This document shows positions 21,970 to 33,430 of a stretch of DNA of 64,000 bases, in pieces. The stretch lies in the NCBI GenBank assembly GCA_013146195.2, contig CM028377.1:169611824-169675823 (forward strand), read 5' to 3'. Both the position numbers and the translations under genes were made by a program. Below the pieces are notes generated by a model, which was given only the letters and a program-made list of their open reading frames with translations, was not told the origin of the DNA and searched no databases. The DNA is from Codonopsis lanceolata. Its lineage: Eukaryota; Streptophyta; Magnoliopsida; Asterales; Campanulaceae. Every line of letters begins with the position of its first letter. Within the stretch, counting starts at the first letter, position 1.

Positions 21970-24900
21970 GTTGGAAAATGATTCACGAATATCAATGTGC
22001 TTTGTCTTTGAATGCATCAGCTTGGATTTTGGAAGGCGAGATAGGCGATGTGTTGTCACACATGATTAGGCGGTTTTGGTCTTGATGTTGTAATCCACCA
22101 ATTGTTGCTTCCATGCGGTTGAGAGCAGCAATATATTACCTACGTGGTTGAGTTTGCCAGCGATCCTTGTTTCTTGCAAGACCATGAGGGCAGTCTGTTT
22201 CCAAGAAATTGACAAGTCAGCTGGTGCTGTACGCGCTCGCTGCATGTCTGCATCAGAGTATCCAACTAGATTGAAGTTGTTGGATTTTGAATACGGATGC
22301 CTAGATTTGTTGTTTTGAAACATATCGATGATACGTTTGGCGGCAAGCAAATGTGACTCCTTTGGATCTACGAAATCTAGCACCCAAAGCGGCAAACATA
22401 ATGTCATTATTAAGGTAAAAAGTGAACCTATGATTCCTCCGGTACTTGGTCATGTTCTCTTGCTTTCCCTTTTCATCTTTGTCAATGGTCGGTAGACATT
22501 GGAGTTTCAAATCCTTTGGCAGAATCAAGACCAAACTTCTTGATTAGTTCCTTTGCATATTTGGTTTGGGCGATGAAGATTCGTCAGAAGTTTGTTGTAT
22601 CTGCCGTCTAGAAATAGGTAAGTTCGCCCATCATGCTCATCTCGAACTTGCTTTGCATCGACTTCTCGAATCTTTTGGGCTTTGGTTAGTTGATCCAAAG
22701 ATAATGTAGATCACATAGATTTGTACCGAGAAGAGAATGGCCTTTGTGCTTGAGGATGAATAAAGTAAGTGTCGATTCTTCCTCTCCGCGAATCCTTGTT
22801 CAATTAAGAACTTGGATAGAGTTTCATACCAAGCTCTAAGGCTTGCTTGAGAGTAGAGAGCTTTCTTGAGTCGGTAGGCGTGGTCGGTTGTCGAGAGACA
22901 AATCACGGAGGATTCCAGGTTTCTTGAAGATCACCATTCGAAAGGCACTCTTAACATCCATCGATACACTTTGAGAGTCCATGAGCGAGGCATAAGCTAG
23001 AAAACGATTGCTTCTAGTCTAGCAACAGAGGCAATGTTTCATCAAAGTCAATTCCTTATTTCTGTGTACAGGCAACCAATCTAGCTTTGTTTACGGTGAC
23101 ATTTCCATCTTCATCTCTTTTATTTGAATACCCACTTGAATTAGATGGGGATGATCGGTCGGTCTTTGAACTAAACTCCACCCTTCATCTTTCAAAGCGG
23201 GTTCAGCTCTTCTTGCATAGCTTCAATCAGGTTATGATCTTTGATAGCTTCATCAATCTTCTTTAGTTCGAGTTCGATACAAATCGTAAGCTCATCAGCG
23301 TTTCTTCTCGAACCTTATTTCTCGTGCGAACTCTGTATTGAGATCACCAATGATTTGAAATGGTGATCTCTTGCTTGATAACAGTTGGAGGAAGATCTTA
23401 CGGTGGATTCTTCCCTTAAATTACTGGAGTTGGTTGAGAGATTCGATTCAAAAATACGGTTCGAGAAAAATAAGTCTTCAAAACTTTCATTTGGTGAACG
23501 AAGATGTGAGAATATCTGTAAAGGTGCTTGGGGTAAAATAGAAGAGATGGGTTCGAGTCAACGAAGAGTTGTTATCGAGTATCGGTAGAGTCTCTTTTCT
23601 GGGTGAAGGGTTATCGGTATACATGGGTTACGCATTTTGGTTTTTCGATAAGAAGTAGATCTGAATTTGTACATCTCATCATTATCAGAATCATTACACG
23701 TTGGAGCCTTTCTAGCTCTAACAAGTCATATTCATCAAAAAGAAACATGCAGATTCTAAGATTTTTAAATTAGATTCTTGAAAATGCAATGCTTTTGAAT
23801 GTTTGGAATATCCCAGAGAAAAATTCCTTAAATCGATTTTGCATCAAATTTTCCTCTGTATTCTTTTCCATTTAAAGAATAAAACATTCTGACCAGAAGA
23901 TTTTAAGAAATCAATGTTTAGGATCTTCCTCTCCATATTTCATATGGAGTTTTATTATGAAACTTGTTTACAGGATCTATTTTGGGTAAAGCAAGCGGTG
24001 TTATTTATACGCTTGAGAAATACTTCGGAAGTTTAACACGCGGCATTGTTCTAAATTGCTTCAATCGGTGTTCTGTTCTTAGTTCGGCTACACCATTTTG
24101 TTGAGAATGCCGTGCGAGAGAAGTTGTGACCCGATCCGTAGTCATCGCGGTACTTTTTACACCATTGTTTTTGAATTGTGCCATTATGCGATCTTATGTC
24201 ACAGATGTCTTCAAGCTTTTTGAGTTTGAAATCTTAAAAGATGCGGCGATGACTAGATCATCGTTTCGTTTCATCTTTAGATGTCATAGTTTTCAATCAA
24301 GTGAATCTAGAGTAGTCATCGACTACTACATTATTAATGCTGTCTCCAGAAATCTTATTGTTATAGGTCCCGAAGAGATCCATATCTTGAAGTTGAAGAG
24401 TCTATTTGTTGATAAAGCAGACTTTCTTTTGAAGGAAGACTTGGAAGTTTCCTAGTTGACAAACTTTCGCTTGTCATGATCGGCGGACAACCATAGGTAG
24501 ACCTTTGACAAGCCCATTTTTGGAGAGCTTGGAAGTGCTTGAGATTGAGGTGGAGGCAGCTTGTGCCATGCATTTGTTGTCCACAGAACATTGTTGGCTC
24601 TAGACACGAGGTTTGAGAATCTCCTAGAGATTTAAGTCCACGACATAGGCGTTTCCTTGTCTATTGCCGGTGTTATTATTCTTGTTTTTTGATGGTTGGA
24701 ATTGAATTGGCATAGAAGTCCTTTGTCGCTTGAAATGTGATATGCTCGGAAGATTGTGCTTTAAACAGCTTACTAGAGAAACTTTGTTGATGGAGAGACT
24801 TCCTCTAGTAATTGAGCCATATCAATTGTCTTTCCTCTTGCATTGTCTCAGAAGATAGCTGTGGGTCCTTTTGCTTCGGCTATATACGTAAGAAGACTTA

Positions 24901-26190
24901 CGTTCCAGTCATATGCCTTGAGCGCCCTTGTCTAAGTACCGGATGTCTTTGTTTTACGACTCATAGCCATGAAGCATTCTGTACAAGAGTTAAAGCAAAA
25001 CAAGGTACCCTATATGGGTCCCCAGGATTAGCAACCTTTTGCAACCCATACCTTGACCTTGAGAGAACTAGGTCTCTCGAGATCTTGGGGTGAACCTTAG
25101 GGCATTACGGTGCCGGATGGCCTAAGCAATAGCAAGAATGACATAAATGAAAAGTCCGTAGAAGGCAGTTAGATTCTTCATCGAAGAGTGCTTATGATCA
25201 TTCCTTTTCTTAGCATCCATTTTTTGGTTCGGTTTGTTTGTTGACGGTAGACTTAATTGGTTTCTTCGAATCTTCCTAGGTAGGTATTTAAGGACTTGGC
25301 TTTGGCTTTACGGTGAGAACTTTTCGAGGAGGATTCGGTAGAATACCTTAAGTTTACCTTGACAGAATAAGCCTTGTACATTTCATTGACAAACTTGATG
25401 ATTACAGTAGAGGTTTAGCGGGTCTACCGTCGGCCGGACTTTGCCTTGACATAGTCGTTCTTGGGTAGACTTCACTTTCTCAGTTACCTTCTCGATTTCT
25501 CATTTGAATCGGTCATTTTGGCTTTTCCTTTGTGAACTTTAGGGTAAACATAAGGACACTTGAGTAACCAAGGCCTTGCTTCCACTATATTTCAAATGTC
25601 TGTTTAGAAAAGATATATCATTTGCGGTTCGGATTCACCTTTCTCTTTGTGAAAGAGATGTCGGAAGAGACACATCTGAATATCCTATGCAGTTTATCAT
25701 AGCTAGATTTTTTGGCTTGAAAGGATTTCTTGAATGCATCCTTGGAGCTATTCCGAGTCAATTGTCTTTTGAGCAATTTTCTCTAGGTCTAGTCCTTTGA
25801 TGTGCTCGGTCGACGATCAATTTTGTCATGAAGAAATTTGTTTTCTTCCTTCGGTTTGATACTCTCTTGTTGGCGACTATTGAGAGTTTGAATCTCATTT
25901 GCCATCGAATTTCTCGGTTGTAAGTTTCTCGCGGTTCTTGGCGATTTAACATAGGCTACTCTAAGGAATTAAATTCTTCAAGCATATCACGATTATCCTT
26001 GAGAAGTTCTTCCTTCTTGGCTATCCTTCTTTGGTTTCATTTTTGTCCAAAGGACTTGGTGAAACTACAACTTCATTTCGAGTCATAGGACATGAATCAT
26101 GAGCTATTAAGCATATGTTAGCTTGCTCACAATCCTCTTCCTCCTCTTACGAATCGGTTTCAAACCATGTAGCAACTGTTTATCTTCTAT
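21970..26190 (-). pseudogene. pol: Copia pol of copy A (RNase H, RT, integrase)
   Basis: RNase H: about 22070-22420, with DFVDPKESHLLAAKRII and NNFNLVGYSDADMQ. RT: about 22500-23100, with HAYRLKKALYSQASLRAWYE and VIYIIFGSTNQS, where the usual catalytic YVDD is replaced in this reading. Integrase: about 23780-24560; C-terminal part near 23900-23950 and core near 24300-24335 (VVDDYSRFT). 24600-26190 holds integrase zinc-finger, protease and linker sequence without clear frames. Copy C covers the same region from 59240 and differs mainly by 1-8 base indels. No frame runs longer than about 110 codons. It is inactive as written. Confidence 0.8.
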
Positions 26191-26194
26191 GTCT

Positions 26195-26900
26195 TCACCA
26201 ACATACCTTTTTGTTTTGAAATTTTCTAAACGAGGTTTCGGTATGCTTCAAATTTTGGCTTTGGACACTTTGAGGCAAAATGACAGGTTTTCTACAGTTA
26301 TAACACACAAGCTCTTCCTTGGATGAGCTTTCACCAATCTTCCTGAAAGGTTGTTGGTGGGTGTTCTTTCTTCCATATTTTGCAAATTTTTGAAATCGTT
26401 TAACAAACATAGCAAATTGTTCATCGGATAAAAAATCATTTTCACGGGGAAGAAGTAGAGGGTTTGTTTTCAACAATGATTTCTTCTTGGACCATGGTGG
26501 CAAAGACACGGTTCGAAGGCTGTTTGTCTTGCTCTAGAGCTTGATTAACTTCAAGTTCATAAACCTTTAAACTTGCGTAGAGACTACGAAGAGTCATCTC
26601 GTTTAAGTTTTTAGATTCTTTCATAGCCGTGGTCTTCATTACATGCCATAAGCTACCTAGAGAGCCTAGAAACCTCATGTTCATTTCCTTTTTGTCATAC
26701 GTTTTACCAAGAGAAAAGCAACTATTTATTACCTCACTGAATCGATCGTATGCTTGTCTCAAGGTTTCCTTAGGATCCTTTTTGAAAGAATCAAGCTGCT
26801 GGATGTATGTATATTTTATTTGTCTCTTGTGTCTTGGTCTCCTCCAAGTATTACAAGAGCTTCCCATCTCTTTCAGCGGTTGTACATCGAATCACTACTT
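26195..26900 (-). pseudogene. gag: Copia gag of copy A
   Basis: A 141-codon frame (26867-26442) contains the UBN2/gag-polypeptide region typical of Copia elements, with QLDSFKKDPKETLRQAYDRF and MRFLGSLGSLWHVMKTTAM. The following frame (26509-26195) has a broken zinc knuckle, starting CYNCRKP, whose later His and Cys are lost through an indel. Gag forms the particle. The N-terminal part lies toward 27000 and is damaged. Confidence 0.8.
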
Positions 26901-27265
26901 GGTATGTGCTTGTGTCTAGAGAAATTTGGTGATTATGTTGATTGCTTCTTGTCAAGTTCAACCCGACTTTCTATCGTCCTCACTGTCCATTCGATTCTTC
27001 TTTAGGAACCTGCGGGGTTCAAATGATGGAGGCGAGAAGATTTGCCTTCATTGGTATATGTTGACCTGCGGTGACACATTTCCATAATCGTTGTCAATAG
27101 AGTTCATGAATCTCATTACTTTATCCTTCCATACATCAAAATGACCTTCGTCCAATATTGGGGCGTGGTTAGCATTAGATGTGGCGACATATAGTGTGTT
27201 TGTGCCATTATGTCGTATCTCTCGAGAGAGTTTAATCTAGGAAAAACTTGTTTTCAAAGAGTATG

Positions 27266-27276
27266 GCTCGATACCA
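27266..27276 (-). other. Primer binding site of copy A (initiator tRNA-Met)
   Basis: The minus strand reads tggtatcgagc two bases after the LTR end, close to the tRNA-Met PBS tggtatcagagc of Copia elements. Confidence 0.8.
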
Positions 27277-27278
27277 AT

Positions 27279-28573
27279 TGTGGGTCCCAATGAGCACAAT
27301 AATAAGCTAGAAGGGGGGTTGAATAGCTTATTAACACTTTAAAACTTTTAAGTAAGTTCCTTGAAAGTTACTTGAAGTTTATGAAAGAAAAGTTCAAGTA
27401 GCGGAAGACCTTCAAGAAAATTGTTCAGTGCTGCCGATAAGGACTACGGTAGACCTTTTACAGATTACTTAAGTTACTGCTGAAATGGATATAATGAACA
27501 AAAAAACTAGGCGGTTCAAGTAATAGACAAATAGAAGGAAATAACACAAGTATTTTGAGATGGTTCACACTTGTAAATAGTGCTACGTCCACCACCAAGG
27601 CATCATTGACCTTGGATTTAAATTGTGCACTATGTTTTCCACTTAGATCAATTACAAAGAATATCCCTAATGGATCGTGTACAAAATATTGACTTGTGTT
27701 TGGGTCTATGGAATTAAATATCGTAAATACAAGATATTTAATTAGTGCGAAAATATAGTTAATGGAAGTAAACAACAAGAAGAATAAAACAATAAATGTT
27801 GAAGAAGCGCTTCTTGTTGTTGAGGACTTCTAGATCTTGAGGATCTATTGAATGCACTGAAATAAAGACTTGGAGTTGTATAGATTCAGAGCAATTCTTT
27901 AAGTGTTCGATTGATTTAGCATAGTTGTCTGCATTGTTCCAGATCTTCAATGGCGTATTTAAAGCAAAAAGTGCACTTCAAAAGAATCCGTTGGAGAGGG
28001 CGAGGCTTCAGGCTTCAACGGCTTCAACAAATTCATAAATGCATTAAATGCATGGGGTCACAATGGCGTCAAGGAATTTCGTGCCTTCACGTATATCCAG
28101 AAGCAGATAATCATTTCGAGATCTTCAAAAGGTGGGCGATTTGGTGTCGATCCGAGAGATGAAGCGTAAAGTAGGGGGCAGATACCTTTCTTTGCTTTCA
28201 AGCCATCGCTCAGACGAAAAGTCTTCTGCTTTTCGGAAAGTTGCTTTCGGCGGCTTGACATGTCGGAGAATGACTTGGATTAATTCAAAAATATATAGAA
28301 ATAAGTTTGAATTAATCCGACTAGCTATCTTTGAAGAGGACACGTAGAAGCGACGTACCATTTGGACACGAGGTCTACCGATCTTAAGCTTTGAGCAGTC
28401 TTCTAAGTGAAGGCGAGAAAGGTCTTCCAATGAACCCGAAAAGAGTCCTACAAAAACTATACAAGGCAAAGTTCTATACACATGCCACGCTAATCGATCT
28501 GCAACCCGATTAGCCACCGAAGTATAAAACTAATGTAATGTCGATCGATATAAATTTAACATAAGAATCAACA
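27279..28573 (-). repeat. 5' LTR of SIRE copy A
   Basis: About 1.3 kb. On the minus strand it starts tgttgattcttatg and ends ggacccaca, giving canonical TG...CA. It matches LTR C (54207-55470) closely and LTR B (40482-41745) more distantly. The bases outside (ataca, 28574-28578) would be the right copy of the target duplication. Confidence 0.88.
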
Positions 28574-28679
28574 ATACACCTAACTCTCGTTGCCGAAAAT
28601 GTTCAACATTCTCAATTTTCTTCTACTCCATAATACCCCCAATACCCACCTAATTTTCCCAACAATCCAAATGTTTCCC

Positions 28680-29842
28680 AACTATCCAAATTTCTACACG
28701 CCAAATTTTACAAATTTTCCAAATTTCCGAATTTTCAAGTTCCTCAAACTATTGGGAATTCATCCGTAACGTTCATTTTCAACCGAATTATTGGCAACCG
28801 ACGGAAACCAATTTTTCACTCCGCAAGGTACGCCCATGCAATTTCTCAACCTTACATATCTTCTAATGAGTCACGTCCAACAAGTGTAGATAGGACTTCG
28901 CTGTAATTTTTTTAAACAGCGCCGCATCGGTTCTCGAGAGGCGCCAATCAATTTAGAAACAATTGATTTGGATGACGAAATCGAAGCGGTACGTACCGGT
29001 ACAACACAAGTCTCAATCACGCAAGATGGACCAAGGATGAAGATCTTGCGCTTAACACGGAGTGCGCACTATTAGCCAATGTCCAATAATTGGTAATGGT
29101 CAAAAGAGTGCGCAATATTGGAAGCGTGTGTAGGCGATTATTACAACGAGCATCGCCCAAGTGAATCGATTCCGAGAGATATCGCGAAGTTGACACCACG
29201 TTGGTCAATTAGAATTGCTCCATCTGTGAGAAGCTTCAACGAAATCTACAATAGGCTTGTCAATGCTAAACACAATGGTTGAGCGATGATATTTTAATGA
29301 AAATGCAAGGCGGTATACCATCAAGAAAAAGGTCAGCACTTTCATTTTGATCATATGTGGGAAGTGTTAAGAAATTCTTCTGTATCATATTTTAGTCAAA
29401 CAGATATTCTTCACACCAATAAAGAGTCTAAGACGTCAGACTCTGATGGCGGTTATTCTAAGACTAGTGTGGATGCTGAAGATGTTGAAGATATTGATTT
29501 ACGTACTCGTCCGATGGGAAGAAAAGCGGTAAAAAAGAATGCGAAAGGTAAAGGAAAAGTCGAAAAATCTTCAGATATAGATGAGTTGCATACCCGCAAG
29601 GCTGATCACATGTTGTCGTTAGATAAGTACTCTGAAATTTAAAAAATTGAAGCGGAAGCAAAAAAAACTTCAAGCGGAAGCTGCTGTTGCAAGAGAACAA
29701 AGAAAGGAGCGTGAAAGGCTCATAAAAGACATAAAATTTCTTACCGAAGATACCTCAAACATGACTCCAGAACAGGTTGCCATACATCGACATGGATGCG
29801 AGCAAGTAAAGGCACAGTTGAGGAAGAAAGGATATGAATTTT
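28680..29842 (+). pseudogene. PIF/Harbinger ORF1: Myb/SANT and NAM-associated domain protein
   Basis: The left part is Pro/Asn/Phe-rich and frameless. Around 29020-29230, in shifting frames, lies a Myb/SANT-like region with ARWTKDEDLALN, KRVRNIG and SERYREVDTTLVN-type segments. 29290-29640 is open, with DHMWEVLRNSSVS followed by an acidic, Ser-rich stretch and a basic GRKAVKKNAKGKGKVEK segment typical of NAM-associated C-termini. 29647-29842 continues in another frame as a charged coiled-coil-like tail (AVAREQRKERERLIKDI). ORF1 proteins of this superfamily bind DNA and assist the transposase. Several frame changes make it inactive. Confidence 0.72.
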
Positions 29843-29844
29843 AA

Positions 29845-29995
29845 TTATTAATGTTTTTCTGTAACTTTATTTATTAATGTTTTTATGTAACTTGTAATAT
29901 TATTGTGTTTTTATGTAACTTTAATTATTAATGTTTTTATGTAACTTTAATTATTAATGTTTTTATGTAACTTTTAATTATTAATGTTTTTAAAC
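29845..29995 (+). repeat. Five tandem copies of a unit about 26-30 bp long
   Basis: attattaatgtttttatgta followed by acttt recurs five times directly after the ORF1 stop. Some units have one-base changes. Confidence 0.85.
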
Positions 29996-30000
29996 TAGGC

Positions 30001-30062
30001 GTTTTAAAGTAGCCGTTGTAAAATAGCCGTTTTAAAGTAGCCGTTGTAAAGTAGCCTTTGTT
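30001..30062 (+). repeat. Short tandem repeat with agtagccgtt core
   Basis: ttttaaagtagccgttgtaa repeats about two and a half times with single-base changes just upstream of the transposase gene. Confidence 0.8.
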
Positions 30063-30135
30063 GAGAAGTATATATAGATAAGGGGGTGTCATATTCTTCT
30101 ACCAATACCTACAAATCATCAACATACGACTAAAG

Positions 30136-31363
30136 ATGTCTACTTCTTCCTCTTCTTCTACCAATAGCTATAACACAAGCAGTCATACAGAAGAATCCAA
30201 CGAATCCAACATGCCTGGAGGTGAAAAAATATATTTGGAGATAATTGCATTACAACAACAAAATAGAAGAAACGGAGAGAGCCAACATCAGGAGGCGTCG
30301 CCAAAGGAAAAAGAGGAGGTATATAGATCGAAAGCGTGTAGCGGGAAATACTCAACTTGTCAATGACTACTTCTCATCTCAGCCATTGTATCCCGATCAT
30401 ATATTTCGGCGACGCTTCCGAATGCATCGAAACTTATTCATTCAGATAGTTAATGCATTAGAGAATCATTCAAGTTATTTTCGACAGAGGTCTGATGCAG
30501 TAGGAAAAGTAGGTCTCTCACCACTTCAAAAATGCACGGCAGCTATCCGTCAATTGGCTTATGGAGTTCCGGCCGATCATCTCGACGAGTACCTCCGATT
30601 AGCAGAAACAACCGCCATCGAGTGCATGTTCAACTTCTGTCGATGTATTATTGAATTATTCGGAGGTCAATACTTGAGAAGACCAAATGCTAATGATACT
30701 CAACGTCTACTTCAAATGCACGAGTAAAGGCATGGCTTTCCAGGTATGTTAGGAAGTCTTGATTGTATGCACTGGGAATGGAAAAATTGTCCGGTCGCTT
30801 GGCAAGGTCAATATTCAAGAGGTCATGGGAAGCCGACAATTATGCTCGAAGCAATTGTGTCGGCAGATTTATGGATATGACATGCATTTTTTGGGGTCGC
30901 AGGTTCTCGTAATGATCTAAATGTGTTATATGAATCACCTTTGTTCAATAACGTACTCGAAGGAAATGCACCACCATGCAATTTTGAAGTGAATGACAAA
31001 CAATATACAAAAGGATACTACCTAACCGATTGAATTTATCCGGATTGGGCTACTTTTGTTAAGAGTTTTTCGTGCCCGTCGGATGCTAAGCGAAAGAAAT
31101 TCAAAGAGATGGAAGAGGCTGCAAGAAAAGATGTCGAACGAGCATTTGGAGTACTCCAATCAAGATGGACAATTATCAAAGGTCCTAGCAGGTTTTGGTA
31201 TAGAGATAACTTGAAAGAAATAATGCTCACATGCATTATTTTACATAACATGATTGTGGAGGCCGAGGGTGATCACATTACGAACTGTGCTGATGATACC
31301 GTATATGACTCTCCACAAGTAAACCATGGGCCAACACAAGCATTTGAAGAATATCTGCAATGA
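30136..31363 (+). pseudogene. PIF/Harbinger DDE transposase
   Basis: The first ATG (30136) opens a Ser-rich N-terminus in one frame. From 30245 a second frame continues unbroken in phase for 372 codons to 31363 except for three stops: TAA 30725-30727, TGA 30878-30880 and TGA 31031-31033. Features in order: a basic RRRRQRKKRRYIDRKR segment, the RRRFRMHRNLF region, the first catalytic Asp in GMLGSLDCMHWEW, the second in GSRNDLNVLY, and the acidic region MEEAARKDVERAFGVLQSRW with the third acidic residue. This is a Plant_tran/DDE_Tnp_4 type nuclease that cuts and joins transposon ends. The shift near 30250-30300 and the three stops inactivate it, but there are otherwise no frameshifts. Confidence 0.9.
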
Positions 31364-31400
31364 AATTAAGAGGTACGAGATATAAACACACATCATGAAC

Positions 31401-31880
31401 TTCGATCCAACTTGGTTGAATATATATGGCGTCGTTACGGTGACGTTTTTATGTAATTTTAATTATTGAATTGTAAGTTTAATTTTAAGTTTTTTTGTTT
31501 TTATGTAATTTTTAAGTATTTATCTTTTATGTAACTTTATCATTATGAATTTTTTTTTCAATTTTAACGTTTTATGTAATTTTTTATTTATGTTATTTTA
31601 CGAGTCATGTATAATATGTATTTTATTGATAATTTATTAATTAAATTATAAATTATTTAAATTGTGAGTAGTAGTATTATTTATAAATTAATTAATGTCA
31701 TTATTTACAATTTATGTAATTTATTTGTTTGAGAAATATAAAAATAAGATTGAAGTGTAAAGTTAATGAGGTGGCAGTGGGACCCAACTTAGAAGATGTA
31801 TAAGAAGATTAGCATTGGGAAGATGTATTCTTAAATGGAATAAGAAGAGAAAAATGTGTATGTGGCAGTGGGACCCGGGT
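31401..31880. other. AT-rich spacer
   Basis: Runs of taattttt and related AT sequence. 31742-31870 includes two occurrences of gtggcagtgggaccc about 100 bp apart (about 31770 and 31862). Confidence 0.5.
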
Positions 31881-31989
31881 AGCCGCCACTGCCCATTTCC
31901 GCCCATCTATCACTCCGACAACCACCACCGCCCGCCACCACCAACATCTGCCAACCTTCAGTAACCGCCACTGCCCATTTCCGCCCATC
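31881..31989. repeat. 25-bp direct repeat flanking a CCACC-rich stretch
   Basis: ccgccactgcccatttccgc plus ccatc occurs at about 31883 and again at 31965, 82 bp apart, separated by a CCACC/CCGCC-rich segment. Confidence 0.85.
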
Positions 31990-32014
31990 ACCACTGTATG
32001 CTCTTTACTTAAAA

Positions 32015-32113
32015 ATAATAATAAATAGATACATAACTTGATGTTCGCAAGATTCAAACTTGGATCAAGTTGCTTTATACCAAAACTTGTTACCACTAGG
32101 TTAGACCACTTTT
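32015..32113 (-). mobile_element. SINE-like fragment (tRNA-derived)
   Basis: The minus strand contains gtggtctaacctagtggt (box A-like) and, about 35 bp on, ccaagtttgaatcttg (box B-like), the arrangement of a tRNA-derived RNA polymerase III promoter. An AT-rich stretch follows. The body is very short, so this is a fragment at best. Confidence 0.4.
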
Positions 32114-32379
32114 TTATATTTATTTAAAAGTTAATATAAATATAAACAAGTAATCATAAAAATTATTGATTAGTACAAACATATTTATTATTTTGTTTTG
32201 GATTAAGAGTATTTGTTTGTTATTTATAATTTATAATTATGATGAATATAAGTATTTAATTAATAAGGTATTTGATTTTTTTTATTACTTTTACAAAATT
32301 ATTTATTAGTGTCAAATCAATAAGCACATATATTTTATATCTCACAACTATAAAGACTATTATAGAATTTTGACAACTT

Positions 32380-32380
<1 letters not shown>

Positions 32381-32440
<60 letters not shown>
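32381..32440. repeat. Compound (AT)n(GT)n(AT)n microsatellite
   Basis: AT, then about 11 GT, then about 15 AT dinucleotides. A second GT-rich stretch lies at 32634-32725. Confidence 0.95.
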
Positions 32441-32445
<5 letters not shown>

Positions 32446-32832
32446 GATAGAAATAGTGTAGCATTGCAAATGCCACGTTTTATTTGAGGAGTTAAAAAAA
32501 AGGAAAGAAGATAAAAGTCAAAATTAGGAGAAAATGTCGGTCGTTGTTGAAAGTGGGACCTTCGAATTTTTATTAAGTGTGAAAAGTTTATGAAAATATT
32601 ATGATTTATAAATATTAAGTTATTAACTTATCATTGTGTGTGTGTGTGTGCGCGCATGTGCGTGCTTTTGTCGTGTGTGTTTTTTTGGCGTGTGTGTATT
32701 TGGGTGGGTTTGTGTGTGTATGTTATACTTAATGAATCATAATATAAGCATGTATGTAATACTCAAAACAATAAATAATGTTCCTTATTGGGTATTATCC
32801 GGATAATACTCATTTATTAATGGATATAATTG

Positions 32833-32884
32833 GATATTATCCAATAACACCCATTAAAATTAATGGGTGTTATTGGATAATATC
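32833..32884. repeat. Perfect inverted repeat, 25-bp arms, 2-bp spacer
   Basis: Arms 32833-32857 and 32860-32884 are exact reverse complements. The left arm starts gatattatccaataacaccc. The surrounding 32780-32940 has further imperfect copies of attatcc and ggataat. It could be the centre of a small foldback element. Confidence 0.92.
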
Positions 32885-33430
32885 AAAAACAATTCATTAA
32901 CTATATTTGGTAGATAATGGTTTTATGCCTATTAACCAGTAACACACAATTGCCACCCCTAATTATAATGAATCAAACATTCATGTTCTCTGTCTTCTTC
33001 TTCATCCTTATCCGTCCTAAACTTTTTTTCTTTTCCCTCCTCTTTATTTTCCTTCATTCCTACTGAATTTTTTTGAAAAAAAGAAGTTGATCTAGATATT
33101 TTAAAAATAATTATTCAAATATAAACTTCAGCAATTGAAAAATATATATAAAGAAAGTGGAACGACTAATTTTTTTTTAAAAAATAGTACATACCAACAA
33201 TTTAACCTTATTACTCTTATATAAATGGTCCTATATAGATTTCTTTTAGAAAAAATTACAAACCGGTACACCTTTTAAAACATGTTTTCAAATGAATCCA
33301 GCTATTTTTTGGACATATCTTTTAGGTACAATTTTAGGGCGAAAGTACATAACTACCCTCTGCTCCTCCTTACGCCCAAAGTGACCAATCGAACCCTAAT
33401 TCTCAACAAGTCACAACATCTATGGAAAGC
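32885..33430. other. AT-rich spacer
   Basis: Nothing recognised apart from T-rich runs near 33000-33060. Confidence 0.45.

Larger units (their letters stand above)
21970..28573 (-). mobile_element. Ty1/Copia SIRE/Maximus-type element, copy A
   Basis: On the minus strand: 5' LTR (28573-27279), PBS, gag, and pol in protease-integrase-RT-RNase H order, running into the gap. RT and LTR sequences are near-identical in long stretches to copy C. The envelope-like region and 3' LTR expected beyond RNase H are in or beyond the gap. The coding parts are broken by very many short indels. Confidence 0.85.
28574..31400 (+). mobile_element. PIF/Harbinger transposon (two genes), ends undefined
   Basis: An ORF1-like Myb/SANT gene and a DDE transposase gene follow each other on the + strand, as in plant PIF/Harbinger elements. 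SIRE copy A is inserted at the left, so the left terminus is displaced. Terminal repeats and a TAA/TTA target duplication were not found. Confidence 0.75.

Noticed and set aside
21649..22069. Frames that run through the 100-N gap
   Set aside because: Translation through N is meaningless.
32015..32113. Possible functional tRNA gene
   Set aside because: Only box A-like and box B-like motifs are present; no cloverleaf with acceptor stem could be drawn. Kept only as a weak SINE-like fragment.
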